Shown: in pieces, positions 21,188 to 29,621 of the stretch
Position numbering within the stretch: the first letter of the stretch is position 1
How the letters are laid out: the number at the start of each line of letters is the position of its first letter
From: Mycobacterium cookii
GTDB lineage: Bacteria > Actinomycetota > Actinomycetes > Mycobacteriales > Mycobacteriaceae
Assembly (NCBI RefSeq): GCF_010727945.1
Contig: NZ_AP022569.1
Location: 1,860,001 to 1,924,000 of the forward strand
Direction of reading: 5' to 3'
DNA: 64,000 nucleotides
Notes under the pieces: model-generated
The model's database searches: none
What the model was told of the DNA's origin: nothing
What the model saw: only the letters and a program-made list of their open reading frames with translations
Program-made: the position numbers and the translations under genes

Positions 21188-21574
21188 CTACAGGCCGCCG
21201 AGGTCGTCGGGCACGTCGACCGCGTGCTCCCGCAGGGCGGCCAGCGGCACGACGTCGAGGGTGCGCTCGTGCGTGCTCGCCAATACCACCGGTGCGGCGA
21301 AGCCGTCCCGGTAGGCCAGCAGCCAGTTGCCCGCGGTGACGCACCACCGGTCGCCGGGCACCAGGCCGGGAAACCGGAACTGCGGCATCGGCGTTGACAG
21401 GTCGTTGCCGATCACCCGCTGGTGTTCCAGGAACTCGGCGGTCACCACCGCGCAAATTGTGTGCAGTCCCAGATCTTCCGGCCCGGTCGAACAGCAGCCG
21501 TCGCGGTAGAAGCCGGTCAGCGGCTCGCTACTGCACGGCTCCAGCGGCCCGCCCAGCACATTGCGCTCAGACAT
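21188..21574 (-). CDS. DUF2237 family protein
   Basis: 128 aa, small cytoplasmic protein with the family pattern NVLGGPLEPCSSEPLTGFYR, DGCCSTGPEDLGLHTICAVV and PGDRWCVTAGNWLLA, with conserved cysteines. Function is unknown. Its start lies inside the end of the upstream oxidoreductase gene (8-bp overlap), so the two are co-translated. Confidence 0.85.
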   Translation of the reverse strand: MSERNVLGGPLEPCSSEPLTGFYRDGCCSTGPEDLGLHTICAVVTAEFLEHQRVIGNDLSTPMPQFRFPGLVPGDRWCVTAGNWLLAYRDGFAAPVVLASTHERTLDVVPLAALREHAVDVPDDLGGL

Positions 21575-22463
21575 CGATCGCCCTCACTGTCTCCGCTACG
21601 CGCCGCAGTTGATCGACGTCGGAACTTGTTGGAATGAGCTGGATTTCGTCGGTGCCGATGGCTTCGAACTTGCGCAGCACCGCAACCAGGTCGTCCTCGC
21701 TACCGGCGAAGCCGGTGGTCGGCGCCATCGCGTCGACGTATTCGGCCGGTATCCAGTTCATGTAACGCCGCAGGTGCCGGTGGACCTGGCCGCGGGCCTC
21801 GTCGACCGGCCCGAGCGCGAACCAGAACGAGGTGGCCAGGTGGGGTTTCGGCTTGCCGGCCTGCGCCCAGGCGGCGCGCGCCACGTCGAACAATTCATTC
21901 TGGCTGCCGATGTCGAGGTCCAGGGTGATCCCCGCCAGGCCGTCGGCCCACGCCGCGGCGCCGCGAACGGTTTTGGGGCCGATCGTGCCGACCAGCAGTG
22001 GCGGCCCACCGGTCTGCACCGGCGGCGGCCCGACCGGCAGCACCGACTCGGTGATCTTCTCGCCGGCCCACACCCGCTTCATGACGGCGACCCGATCGGC
22101 CATGCCGCGAATCGTCTGCGTTGCCGGATCCGCGCCCACCGCCCGGTAATCCTCGACGCGGCCGCCGATTCCGAGGCCCACGGTCAGCCGTCCCCCACAC
22201 AGCATGTCGCCCGTCGCCAGCGCCTTGGCCAGCATCGTCGGGTCGTGCAACTGCGGAACCATCACCGTCGTCACCAACCGGACCCGATCGGTCCACGCGG
22301 CCAGCGCGCCCATGAGCGTCAGCGTCTCCGGGTTGTCGAAGGCCATCCGCTCGCCCCAGCACAGCGACGAGAACGGGCCGTCGTCGATCGCGCGCGCCCA
22401 CGACCGCAGCACGCCGGCATCCAGATCCGGCTCCATGACCGGCATGGTCATCGCTACCCGCAC
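21567..22463 (-). CDS. LLM-class (F420-type) oxidoreductase
   Basis: 298 aa, bacterial-luciferase fold. Visible motifs: VRLVTTVMVPQLHDPTMLAK, GDMLCGGRLTVGLGIGGR and GGPPLLVGTIGPKTV, typical of mycobacterial F420-dependent enzymes annotated by family. Substrate unknown. The start is GTG 22463 (VRVAMTMPVMEPDLDAG), supported by CAGAAT 7 nt upstream. Diverges from a VOC gene with 51 bp between. Confidence 0.8.
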   Translation of the reverse strand: MRVAMTMPVMEPDLDAGVLRSWARAIDDGPFSSLCWGERMAFDNPETLTLMGALAAWTDRVRLVTTVMVPQLHDPTMLAKALATGDMLCGGRLTVGLGIGGRVEDYRAVGADPATQTIRGMADRVAVMKRVWAGEKITESVLPVGPPPVQTGGPPLLVGTIGPKTVRGAAAWADGLAGITLDLDIGSQNELFDVARAAWAQAGKPKPHLATSFWFALGPVDEARGQVHRHLRRYMNWIPAEYVDAMAPTTGFAGSEDDLVAVLRKFEAIGTDEIQLIPTSSDVDQLRRVAETVRAIDV

Positions 22464-22514
22464 GACCGTGATTCTGGCACGCCCACCCCGCAGAGTGGTT
22501 GACTGGCAAGCACA

Positions 22515-22904
22515 ATGCCGATCGCCTTCAACCACACCATCGTCGCCGCCCACGACAAGCGGGAGTCCGCCGAGTTCGTCAGCGAGTTGTTCGGGCTGGC
22601 CAACCCGGTGCCGTTCGGCCGCTTCCTAGCCGTCGCGCTCGAGCACGGCGCGACGCTGGACTACATGGATGTCGCCGACGGTGAGCAGATCCACCCGCAG
22701 CACTACGCGTTCCTCGTCTCCGAGGACGACTTCGACGCGATCTACGGCAAGATCGAGTCGCGCGGCCTGCAACATTGGGCCGACCCCGGCGGGCAACGGC
22801 CGGGTCAGATCAACACCAACGACGGCGGGCGCGGTGTCTACTTTCGCGACCCCGCCGGCCACTACCTGGAGATCCTCACCCGGCCCTACGGCTCGGGCGG
22901 CTAA
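22515..22904 (+). CDS. VOC (glyoxalase/bleomycin resistance) family protein
   Basis: 129 aa, one VOC module: [20 protein letters not shown] at the start and [20 protein letters not shown] with the metal-binding glutamate at the end. Family members are dioxygenases, isomerases or drug-binding proteins; which one is not readable. Its last four bases overlap the end of the Rrf2 gene on the other strand. Confidence 0.8.
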   Translation: MPIAFNHTIVAAHDKRESAEFVSELFGLANPVPFGRFLAVALEHGATLDYMDVADGEQIHPQHYAFLVSEDDFDAIYGKIESRGLQHWADPGGQRPGQINTNDGGRGVYFRDPAGHYLEILTRPYGSGG

Positions 22905-23380
22905 CCGGCACTGCGCCCGCGGCGATGGCTTTCCTGCGCGCGGTAGTCGTCGGCCAGCCGCCCGACATGCTCGGGCAGGGATCCGGCCGCGACATCGGCC
23001 ACGCTGGTTCGTTCCAGCACCGAGCGCATGCTGGCCCGTAGCGCCCGCCAGACGTCCGTCAGCGCTGCGGTCGGGCCCGTGTAGGGCAGATCCCCCAGGC
23101 CGATGTCGCGCACACTCGCCAGCGGCCCGTCGATGCAGCGCAGCACGTCGGCAATGCTGATTTCAGTTGCGGGACGGGCTAACTCGTAGCCACCGTCGCG
23201 GCCGCGGTGGCTACGGACCAGCCGGGCGGTGCGTAGCTCGGACAAGATGTCGACCAGGAACTGCGGCGGGATGGCCTGGGCGGTGGCCAGGTCGTCGGTG
23301 GTGACCCGCGCACCCTCGCCGGCGGTGGCGAGCTGAATCATCGCCCGCACCGCGTACTCCGCCTTGGCAGACATCCGCAT
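22901..23380 (-). CDS. Rrf2-family transcription regulator (Rv1287-like)
   Basis: 159 aa. The N-terminal winged helix ([54 protein letters not shown]) is typical Rrf2. Only one cysteine ([11 protein letters not shown]) is present, so it cannot bind an Fe-S cluster in the three-cysteine IscR/NsrR manner; CymR-like control of sulfur genes is plausible given its place 29 bp after cysQ. The start is ATG 23380 (GGGAGG upstream); ATG 23374 is possible. A candidate operator lies before cysD. Confidence 0.85.
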   Translation of the reverse strand: MRMSAKAEYAVRAMIQLATAGEGARVTTDDLATAQAIPPQFLVDILSELRTARLVRSHRGRDGGYELARPATEISIADVLRCIDGPLASVRDIGLGDLPYTGPTAALTDVWRALRASMRSVLERTSVADVAAGSLPEHVGRLADDYRAQESHRRGRSAG

Positions 23381-23409
23381 GGATGTGGAACCTCCCACTG
23401 GTGGCCAGA

Positions 23410-24138
23410 CTAGCCGGTGACCGCGAGCACCGCGTCGGCGTATTCCGGGCGGCATACCACCAGGTCGGGCAGCAGCGGATCGGCCCGGTTGTACTCCAGC
23501 GGCGAGCCGTCGATACGCGAGGTGTGCAGACCGGCCGCGCGGGCGACTGCGACCGGCGCCGCCGAGTCCCACTCGTACTGCCCGCCGGCGTGCACGTACA
23601 CGTCGGCCAGTCCCTGGATGACGGCGGCGACCTTCGCCCCGGCCGAACCCATCTCGACCAGCGTGCCGTCCAGCCGGTCGCGGACCTGCAACGCGATCGC
23701 CGGCGGACGGGTGCGCGACACGACGATGCGAGGCTTACCGGCGTGCGGGGGCGGCGGCGCGGGATCGGGGGTGGCCAGCGTGACGCCCTGAGCCGGAAGC
23801 GCCACCGCGCCGGCGACCAGCTGACCGGATTGCCACAGCGCGACGTGCACGGCCCAGTCCTCGCGACCGAGTTCGGAGAACTCCCGGGTGCCGTCCAGCG
23901 GATCGACGATCCACACCCGCTCGGCGCGCAGCCGCACCGGGTCGTCGACGCCCTCTTCGGAAAGCACCGCGTCGTCGGGACGTTCGCGGGCCAACTCTTC
24001 CATCAGATAATCGTGAGACCGCTTGTCTCCGGCGGCCTTTCGGTCGGCTTCTCCCGCATCGGCGAGCTCTTCGCGCACTTCGAGCAACAGCTTGCCCGCT
24101 TCGGTGGCCAGCCGGTGAGCCACCTCGTGATCACTCAT
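23410..24138 (-). CDS. cysQ: 3'-phosphoadenosine 5'-phosphate phosphatase
   Basis: 242-aa lithium-sensitive phosphatase of the inositol monophosphatase fold, removing the 3'-phosphate of PAP/PAPS and so recycling the by-product of sulfation. Metal-binding motifs: [17 protein letters not shown] and the later [12 protein letters not shown]. It matches the M. tuberculosis CysQ pattern (GRxDWAVHxALW), but in that species cysQ (Rv2131c) is elsewhere. Here its ATG overlaps the cysNC stop by four bases, so it is part of the sulfate-activation operon. Confidence 0.9.
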   Translation of the reverse strand: MSDHEVAHRLATEAGKLLLEVREELADAGEADRKAAGDKRSHDYLMEELARERPDDAVLSEEGVDDPVRLRAERVWIVDPLDGTREFSELGREDWAVHVALWQSGQLVAGAVALPAQGVTLATPDPAPPPPHAGKPRIVVSRTRPPAIALQVRDRLDGTLVEMGSAGAKVAAVIQGLADVYVHAGGQYEWDSAAPVAVARAAGLHTSRIDGSPLEYNRADPLLPDLVVCRPEYADAVLAVTG

Positions 24139-25988
24139 GGCCTCGCCTCGATGAGGTCGATGACGAGCTGCGCCAGTTCGTCGAGACTGCGGTCTGGGGT
24201 GAGCCGCAAGTCCGGATTCTTCGGCCGCTGATAGGGGCTGTCAATACCAGTGAAGTGGGTGATTTCACCGGCACGCGCTTTGGCGTAGAGGCCCTTGGGA
24301 TCTCGCTGCTCGCAGTCTTCGATCGGGGTGTCGCAGAACACCTCGACGAAGTCGAGTCCGGCGTCCACGTGTACCTTGCGGGCCAACGCGCGATGCTCTT
24401 CCAGCGGGCTGATCGCCGGCACCAGCACGGTGTGGCCGGAATCGGCGATCAGTGCGGAGACGTGCGCCAGCCGACGAAGGTTCTCGGCCCGGTCGGCCAT
24501 GCTGAAGCCCAGGTCGGCGTTCAGGCCGTGGCGAAGGTTGTCGCCGTCGAGAACATAAGCCGGGACTCCTTTTTCGAGGAGTTTGCGCTCGACCAGCATC
24601 GCCACCGACGACTTGCCGGAGGCTGAGAGTCCGGTGAACCACACGGTGCGGCCGCGTGACATCCGGTCCTCGGCGGTCACCAGCGATTCGTGCTGCACCG
24701 TATTCGGGCTCGCGGTGGCAGTCGACGCCTCACGCAACACCATGCCAGCGGCCACGGTCCCGTTGGTATCGGCGTCGATCAGGATGAACGATCCGGTGCT
24801 GGCGTTGCGGGTGTACTCGTCGAGCAGCAGCGGCACCTGGGAACGCAGCGAGATACGGCCGAGTTCGTTGAGCTGCAAGGCCGTTGCGTCCTTGTCCCGA
24901 CGCAGGGTGTTGACGTCCAGCCGGTAATCCAGTGCGGTGACCCGCACCCGGGTGGTCCGGGTGGTGTGTTTGATCAGGTAGTCACGCCCGGGCTCGAGTG
25001 CTGCGGCGTCGGCCATCCAGCACACCGTCGCGTCGAACTCCTGGGTGACCCTCGGCGCGTTGCCGGACCGCGCGATCATGTCGCCACGCGAGATGTCGAT
25101 GTCGTCACTGAGGCTCACCGAGACCGCCATCGGTGGAAACGCTTCGTCCACTGGGCCACTGGGACCTTCGATGGCGGTGATCCGGCTGGGCTTGCCGGCC
25201 GGCAGCACGATCACCTCGTCACCGGGACGCATCACCCCGCTGGCCACAGTGCCGGCGTAGCTGCGATGGTCCTGATGTTCGCGGGTCTGCGGACGGATGA
25301 CGTACTGCACCGGGAATCGGACATCGACCAGGTTGCGGTCGGCGGCGATGAAGACCTCTTCGAGATGCGACAGCAGGGCCGGTCCGTCGTACCACGGGGT
25401 GCGCTCGGACTTGGTGACCACGTTGTCGCCGTGCAGCGCCGACATCGGGATGGTGAGCACGTCTTGCACGTCGAGCCGGGTGGCGAAGGCGTAGAACTCG
25501 TCCCGGATCGCCTCGAAAACGTCTCTGTCCCAGTCGATCAGGTCCATCTTGTTGACGGCGAGCACGATGTGCTCGATGCCCAGCAGCGACGCCAGGAAGG
25601 TGTGCCGGCGGGACTGCTCGAGCAGGCCGTGACGGGCATCGACGAGAACGATGGCCAGTTGTGCGGTGGACGCACCGGTCACCATGTTGCGGGTGTACTG
25701 GATGTGGCCCGGGGTGTCGGCGATGATGAATTTGCGCTTGGGAGTGGCGAAGTAGCGGTAGGCGACGTCGATCGTGATGCCCTGCTCGCGCTCGGCTCTT
25801 AGCCCGTCGGTGACCAGTGACAGGTCGGTGTATTCGTGGCCGCGGTCCTTGGACGTCCGTTCGACCGAAGCCCACTGGTCGTCCATGACGGCCTTGGAGT
25901 CATACAGCAGCCGTCCGATCAACGTGGACTTGCCGTCGTCGACGGAGCCGGCAGTTGCGATGCGCAGCAACGTGGTTGACGTACTCAT
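24135..25988 (-). CDS. cysN: Bifunctional sulfate adenylyltransferase subunit 1 / APS kinase
   Basis: 617-aa CysN-CysC fusion. The N-terminal GTPase half has GSVDDGKSTL, DTPGHIQYTRNM and NKMDL; it drives APS formation with CysD. From about residue 440 comes the APS kinase with Walker A GLSASGKSS near 452 and DNLRHGLNADLGF. The product is PAPS. Length agrees with the M. tuberculosis fusion (614 aa). The start shares one base with the cysD stop (TGATG), and the stop overlaps cysQ. Confidence 0.96.
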   Translation of the reverse strand: MSTSTTLLRIATAGSVDDGKSTLIGRLLYDSKAVMDDQWASVERTSKDRGHEYTDLSLVTDGLRAEREQGITIDVAYRYFATPKRKFIIADTPGHIQYTRNMVTGASTAQLAIVLVDARHGLLEQSRRHTFLASLLGIEHIVLAVNKMDLIDWDRDVFEAIRDEFYAFATRLDVQDVLTIPMSALHGDNVVTKSERTPWYDGPALLSHLEEVFIAADRNLVDVRFPVQYVIRPQTREHQDHRSYAGTVASGVMRPGDEVIVLPAGKPSRITAIEGPSGPVDEAFPPMAVSVSLSDDIDISRGDMIARSGNAPRVTQEFDATVCWMADAAALEPGRDYLIKHTTRTTRVRVTALDYRLDVNTLRRDKDATALQLNELGRISLRSQVPLLLDEYTRNASTGSFILIDADTNGTVAAGMVLREASTATASPNTVQHESLVTAEDRMSRGRTVWFTGLSASGKSSVAMLVERKLLEKGVPAYVLDGDNLRHGLNADLGFSMADRAENLRRLAHVSALIADSGHTVLVPAISPLEEHRALARKVHVDAGLDFVEVFCDTPIEDCEQRDPKGLYAKARAGEITHFTGIDSPYQRPKNPDLRLTPDRSLDELAQLVIDLIEARP

Positions 25989-26941
25989 CAGAAGTACCCC
26001 TGCCGCTTGCGGTCTTCCATGCCGGCCTCGGAGATGCGGTCGTCGGCGCGGGTTGCCCCCCGTTCGGTCAGCCTGGACACCGCGGTTTCGGCGACCACCT
26101 CGGCGACGGTGGCCGCATTCGATTCCACACAGCCCGTACAGGTCACGTCGCCGACGGTGCGGAAACGCACCGTCGCCTCGAACACCTTCTCGTCGGCGCG
26201 TGGTTGCAGGTGGCGGTCGACCGCCAGCAGCATGCCGTCACGCTTGAATACCTTGCGGCGGTGAGCGTAATAGATGGACGGCAGCGGGATCTTCTCGGCG
26301 CCGATGTAAGACCAGATGTCGAATTCGGTCCAGTTGGACAGCGGGAACACCCGGATGTGCTCGCCCTTGTGGTGCCGGCCGTTGTAGATGTTCCACAGCT
26401 CGGGGCGCTGGGCCTTGGGGTCCCACTGGCCGAACTCGTCGCGGAAGCTGAACACCCGCTCCTTGGCGCGTGCCTTCTCCTCGTCGCGGCGCGCGCCGCC
26501 GAACGCGGCATCGAACTTGTTCTCCCGGATGGCGCGCAGCAGCGTCACCGTCTGGATCGGGTTGCGCGACGGGATGGTTTCCACGACGCGGCCCGCGTCG
26601 ATGTCGTCCTGCACCTTGGCGACGATGAGCCGCACCCCGGTTTCGGCGACCAACGCGTCGCGGGTCGCGATGACCTCGTCGAAGTTGTGGCCGGTGTCGA
26701 CGTGCATCACCGGGAACGGCAGCCGACCCGGCCGGAACGCCTTCAACGCCAGATACAGCATCACGATCGAGTCTTTGCCGCCGGAGAACAGCAGCACCGG
26801 CCGCTCGAACTCGGCAGCCACCTCGCGGATGATGTGGATCGCCTCGGCTTCCAGCGAGCGCAGATGGCTGAGCTCATATTGCCCGGCAACCGGGCCGTGA
26901 TCGTGCGCCCCCGTCGCCGGACTGGCTGTCACCTCTGTCAT
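25988..26941 (-). CDS. cysD: Sulfate adenylyltransferase subunit 2
   Basis: 317 aa, ATP pyrophosphatase fold with the PP-loop FSGGKDSIVML, the downstream RRDEEKARAKERVFSFRD region and the CTGC motif near the C-terminus (GDVTCTGCVESNAAT). With CysN it makes APS from sulfate and ATP. ATG 26941 is preceded by a G-rich ribosome-binding site; an in-frame TTG 90 nt upstream would add a non-conserved extension. The start codon overlaps the stop of an 18-codon upstream ORF. Confidence 0.95.
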   Translation of the reverse strand: MTEVTASPATGAHDHGPVAGQYELSHLRSLEAEAIHIIREVAAEFERPVLLFSGGKDSIVMLYLALKAFRPGRLPFPVMHVDTGHNFDEVIATRDALVAETGVRLIVAKVQDDIDAGRVVETIPSRNPIQTVTLLRAIRENKFDAAFGGARRDEEKARAKERVFSFRDEFGQWDPKAQRPELWNIYNGRHHKGEHIRVFPLSNWTEFDIWSYIGAEKIPLPSIYYAHRRKVFKRDGMLLAVDRHLQPRADEKVFEATVRFRTVGDVTCTGCVESNAATVAEVVAETAVSRLTERGATRADDRISEAGMEDRKRQGYF

Positions 26942-26994
26942 CGACGCCCCCGATTCCCGGTAAAGTGGGTTGATTTGGTCAAATTTACAGGCAT
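26938..26994 (-). CDS. 18-aa upstream ORF coupled to cysD (predicted)
   Basis: ATG 26994 opens MPVNLTKSTHFTGNRGRR and stops at TGA 26938, overlapping the cysD ATG by four bases. A promoter placed 7 nt before the ATG would make it leaderless. It has no cysteine, so it is not one of the polycysteine attenuator ORFs known in mycobacteria; its role may be translational coupling. Expression is not proven. Confidence 0.35.
   Translation of the reverse strand: MPVNLTKSTHFTGNRGRR
26973..26984. promoter_or_regulatory. A/T-rich palindrome, candidate operator of the cys operon
   Basis: ATTTG-GT-CAAAT, a perfect 12-bp palindrome in an A/T-rich patch 32 nt upstream of the cysD start and just downstream of the predicted transcription start. 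Position and A/T content suit a repressor site; the adjacent Rrf2 regulator is the obvious candidate ligand. It also lies inside the upstream ORF. Confidence 0.4.
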
Positions 26995-27001
26995 TACCCA
27001 G

Positions 27002-27031
27002 TATGAAACCAGCAGACCGCACAGCTGTCAA
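27002..27031 (-). promoter_or_regulatory. Predicted cysD-operon promoter
   Basis: On the minus strand a perfect -35 TTGACA (27026-27031), 18-bp spacer and TTCATA (27002-27007). The expected start is the A of the upstream ORF at 26994. Confidence 0.4.
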
Positions 27032-27082
27032 CGAATTCGCTGAAATACCCGGTGACCAGGCCGGGACCGGGGGAAAACCCGG

Positions 27083-27574
27083 CTAGCCGGTGACCTCGGT
27101 GAGCTCGCCGGTGGCGACATCGAAGATGAACCCGCGCGCCGAGGTGTGCTTGACGACGAACGGGCTGTTCTTGATGCGATGCAACGACTGCCGGACATCC
27201 TCGGCGATATCGGGGAACGACTCGGCCGACCACGGCGGCTTCACCCCGGTCTCATCCTGGATCGCACGCTTGAAGTCGTCGTCGGTGAACGTCAGCATCC
27301 CGCAGTCGGTGTGGTGGATCAGGATGATCTCGGTGGTGCCCAGCAAGCGCTGGCTGATCGCCAGCGACCGGATCGCGTCGTCGGTGACCACGCCGCCGGC
27401 ATTGCGGATGACGTGCGCCTCGCCTTCGTTGAGCCCAAGTGCGCGGTAGACGTCGAGCCTGGCGTCCATGCAGGCCAGGACGGCCACGTGCTTGCTGGGC
27501 GGCAGCGGCAGTGGACCCTGAAATGACTTCGCAAACTCGGCGTTGTTGGCCAGGTAGTCGTCGGTAACCGTCAC
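27083..27574 (-). CDS. Beta-carbonic anhydrase (Rv1284-like)
   Basis: 163 aa, equal in length to M. tuberculosis Rv1284. Interconverts CO2 and bicarbonate. The zinc ligands C35, H88 and C91 (ACMDAR, HHTDCGM) and the D37-R39 dyad are all in place. GTG 27574 with AAGGAGA upstream is preferred; the upstream in-frame extension has no family support. It ends before the cysD promoter region. In M. tuberculosis this gene is also next to cysD; bicarbonate supply has no obvious direct link to sulfate activation. Confidence 0.94.
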   Translation of the reverse strand: MTVTDDYLANNAEFAKSFQGPLPLPPSKHVAVLACMDARLDVYRALGLNEGEAHVIRNAGGVVTDDAIRSLAISQRLLGTTEIILIHHTDCGMLTFTDDDFKRAIQDETGVKPPWSAESFPDIAEDVRQSLHRIKNSPFVVKHTSARGFIFDVATGELTEVTG

Positions 27575-27672
27575 GCCAATCTCCTTGTGTCGCAGTGTCG
27601 TTTGCTGCACAGTCCCGATCCCGGCGACTAGCCTAGCGAGCCGGCCGCCCGGTTTCACCGGTCCCGATCACC

Positions 27673-27735
27673 GAGATCGAAAGGCCGGGTCGGTTGCGAG
27701 GCAACCCTGTGCAGCGACGTCCCGGGCCGGATCTC
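27673..27735 (+). other. Nested inverted repeats upstream of opp
   Basis: A 63-bp element with outer arms GAGATC/GATCTC, middle arms GGCCGGG/CCCGGGCC (one bulged G) and an inner hairpin GGTTGC-GAG-GCAACC. As RNA it would fold into a compact stem with a side hairpin and a 14-nt unpaired region. I recognise no known riboswitch class. The best -10 hexamer lies just 3' of it, so it may instead be a protein-binding DNA element. Confidence 0.45.
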
Positions 27736-27736
27736 C

Positions 27737-27742
27737 TACCCT
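27737..27742 (+). promoter_or_regulatory. -10 hexamer upstream of opp
   Basis: TACCCT with 6 nt to ATG 27749, a 9-codon upstream ORF that would be leaderless. Confidence 0.4.
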
Positions 27743-27748
27743 GAGCGG

Positions 27749-27778
27749 ATGCGAGACAGCCGGGGCCGACGGGCATGA
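27749..27778 (+). CDS. 9-aa upstream ORF coupled to oppB (predicted)
   Basis: ATG 27749 reads MRDSRGRRA then TGA, which overlaps the oppB ATG (ATGA). A leaderless uORF followed by reinitiation is the simplest model. No expression data. Confidence 0.3.
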   Translation: MRDSRGRRA

Positions 27779-28752
27779 CCCGCTTCCTGCTGCGTCGCCT
27801 GCTGAATTACCTCGTGCTGTTGCTGCTGGCCTCGTTTCTCGCGTTCTGCCTGGCGTCGGTGACGTTTCACCCGCTGGACAGTTTCATCGAACGTCATCCT
27901 CAGCCGCCCGCCGAGGCAATCCACGCCAAAGCCGTCGAGCTCGGTTTGGACAAGCCGGTGCCGGTCCGCTACGCGCAATGGGCCGCGGGTGTGGTCCACG
28001 GCGACTTCGGAAGCACCGTGACGGGTCACCCGGTGGCCCAGGATCTGTGGCCGCGGGTCGGCGTGAGTTTTCGCCTGGTGGTCCTCGGCTCGCTGCTCGG
28101 CACGGTGACCGGGGTGGTCCTGGGAGCGTGGGGTGCGGTGCGGCAATACCGGCTGAGCGACCGGGTGATCACCGTCTTGTCGCTGGTCACCCTGAGCATT
28201 CCGTCGTTCGTGTTGGCCGGTCTGCTCATCCTGGCCGCGCTGCGGGTGAACATGCTCACCGGTGTGCGGGTCTTCTCCTACACCGGGGAGACGTCGCCGA
28301 TTCCGCCGACAGGCGTCTGGGACGACCTGGTCGACCGCGCCCGGCACATCGTGTTGCCGACCCTCACGCTGGCCCTCGGCGCGGCCGCGAGCTTCAGCCG
28401 CTACCAGCGCAACGCGATGTTGGACGTGCTCGGCGAGGATTTCATCCGCACCGCGCGGGCCAAGGGTTTGACGCGCCGGCGGGCGTTGTTCAAGCACGGT
28501 CTGCGCACCGCGCTCATTCCGCTGGCGACGTTGTTCGCCTACGGGGTCAGCGGCCTGGTCGTCGGCGCGGTGTTCGTCGAGAAGATCTTCGGCTGGCACG
28601 GCATGGGCGAATGGGTGGTCGAAGGCATTTCGAGTCAGGACACCCATGTCGTCGCGACGATCACCTTGTTCACCGGCGCCGCGCTGCTGTTCGCCGGATT
28701 GCTGTCCGACATCATCTATGCGGCGCTGGACCCCAGAGTGCGGGTGTCATGA
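27775..28752 (+). CDS. oppB: Oligopeptide ABC transporter permease OppB
   Basis: 325 aa, inner-membrane permease of a peptide importer, six predicted membrane segments. The first is LLNYLVLLLLASFLAFCLAS, followed by a periplasmic loop. It has the EAA-type loop DFIRTARAKGLTRRRALFKH that docks on the ATPase. Length equals the M. tuberculosis OppB. First full gene of oppBCDA; its stop overlaps oppC by four bases. Confidence 0.93.
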   Translation: MTRFLLRRLLNYLVLLLLASFLAFCLASVTFHPLDSFIERHPQPPAEAIHAKAVELGLDKPVPVRYAQWAAGVVHGDFGSTVTGHPVAQDLWPRVGVSFRLVVLGSLLGTVTGVVLGAWGAVRQYRLSDRVITVLSLVTLSIPSFVLAGLLILAALRVNMLTGVRVFSYTGETSPIPPTGVWDDLVDRARHIVLPTLTLALGAAASFSRYQRNAMLDVLGEDFIRTARAKGLTRRRALFKHGLRTALIPLATLFAYGVSGLVVGAVFVEKIFGWHGMGEWVVEGISSQDTHVVATITLFTGAALLFAGLLSDIIYAALDPRVRVS

Positions 28753-29621
28753 CCGATTTCAGTTCGCGACGCAGCTTGGTGATCCGTCGCTTCCTGCGCA
28801 ATCGGCCCGCGGTTGCGGCCCTGAGCGTGTTGGTGCTGTTGTTCGTCGGCTGCTACGGCTTGCCGCCGCTACTTCCCTACAACTACACCGCGCTCGATTA
28901 CCACGCGCTCCTGCAGCCGCCGTCGCTGCAGCATTGGTTCGGCACCAATGCGCTCGGCCAGGATCTGCTGGCCCGCACGCTGCGCGGCATGCAGAAGTCC
29001 ATGCTGATCGGCTTCTGTGTGGCGCTGATATCGACCAGCATCGCCGCCACAGTCGGTTCGGTCGCCGGTTATTTCGGGGGCTGGCGCGACCAGGCGCTGA
29101 TGTGGCTGGTGGATCTGCTGCTGGTGGTTCCGGGTTTCCTGGTGATCGCGATCATCACCCCGCGGATCAAACAGTCCAGCAGCATGCTGTGGCTGATTGT
29201 GCTGCTGGCGGCGTTCGGCTGGATGGTCAGCTCGCGCATGGTCCGCGGTTTGACGATGGGTTTGAAAGAGCGCGAATTCGTCCGCGCGGCAAGGTTTATG
29301 GGTGTACCGAACCACCGGGTGATTTCACGTCACATTCTGCCGAACGTCGCCTCGATCCTCATCATCGACGCGACGCTCAACGTCGGCTTCGCCGTCCTGG
29401 CCGAAACCGGGTTGAGCTTCCTGGGATTCGGCATTCAGCCACCCGACGTCTCGCTGGGCACCTTGATCGCCAACGGCACCCCGTCGACGACGACGTTTCC
29501 CTGGGTGTTTCTCTTTCCGGCCGGAGCGTTGGTGCTGATCGTGTTGTGCGCCAACCTGACTGGTGACGGTTTGCGGGATGCGCTGGATCCGGGCAGCCGG
29601 TCACCGGGGCAGCGGCGGTGA
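28749..29621 (+). CDS. oppC: Oligopeptide ABC transporter permease OppC
   Basis: 290 aa, second permease subunit. A cytoplasmic N-terminus and first membrane helix ([17 protein letters not shown]) precede the periplasmic region with [19 protein letters not shown], the typical OppC signature. The EAA loop is [20 protein letters not shown]. The ATG overlaps the oppB stop, and the GTG of oppD overlaps its own stop. Confidence 0.93.
   Translation: MTDFSSRRSLVIRRFLRNRPAVAALSVLVLLFVGCYGLPPLLPYNYTALDYHALLQPPSLQHWFGTNALGQDLLARTLRGMQKSMLIGFCVALISTSIAATVGSVAGYFGGWRDQALMWLVDLLLVVPGFLVIAIITPRIKQSSSMLWLIVLLAAFGWMVSSRMVRGLTMGLKEREFVRAARFMGVPNHRVISRHILPNVASILIIDATLNVGFAVLAETGLSFLGFGIQPPDVSLGTLIANGTPSTTTFPWVFLFPAGALVLIVLCANLTGDGLRDALDPGSRSPGQRR

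Noticed and set aside
26938..26994. Polycysteine attenuator before cysD
   Set aside because: The upstream ORF contains no cysteine codon.
27659..27774. SAM-I or SAM-IV riboswitch before oppB, suggested by the GGCAACC-like segment
   Set aside because: The surrounding core sequences and stem order of either class are missing; kept only as an unassigned structured element.
27585..28748. Long N-terminal extension of OppC
   Set aside because: It is the out-of-phase reading of oppB; the ATG at 28749 overlaps the oppB stop and gives the family length.
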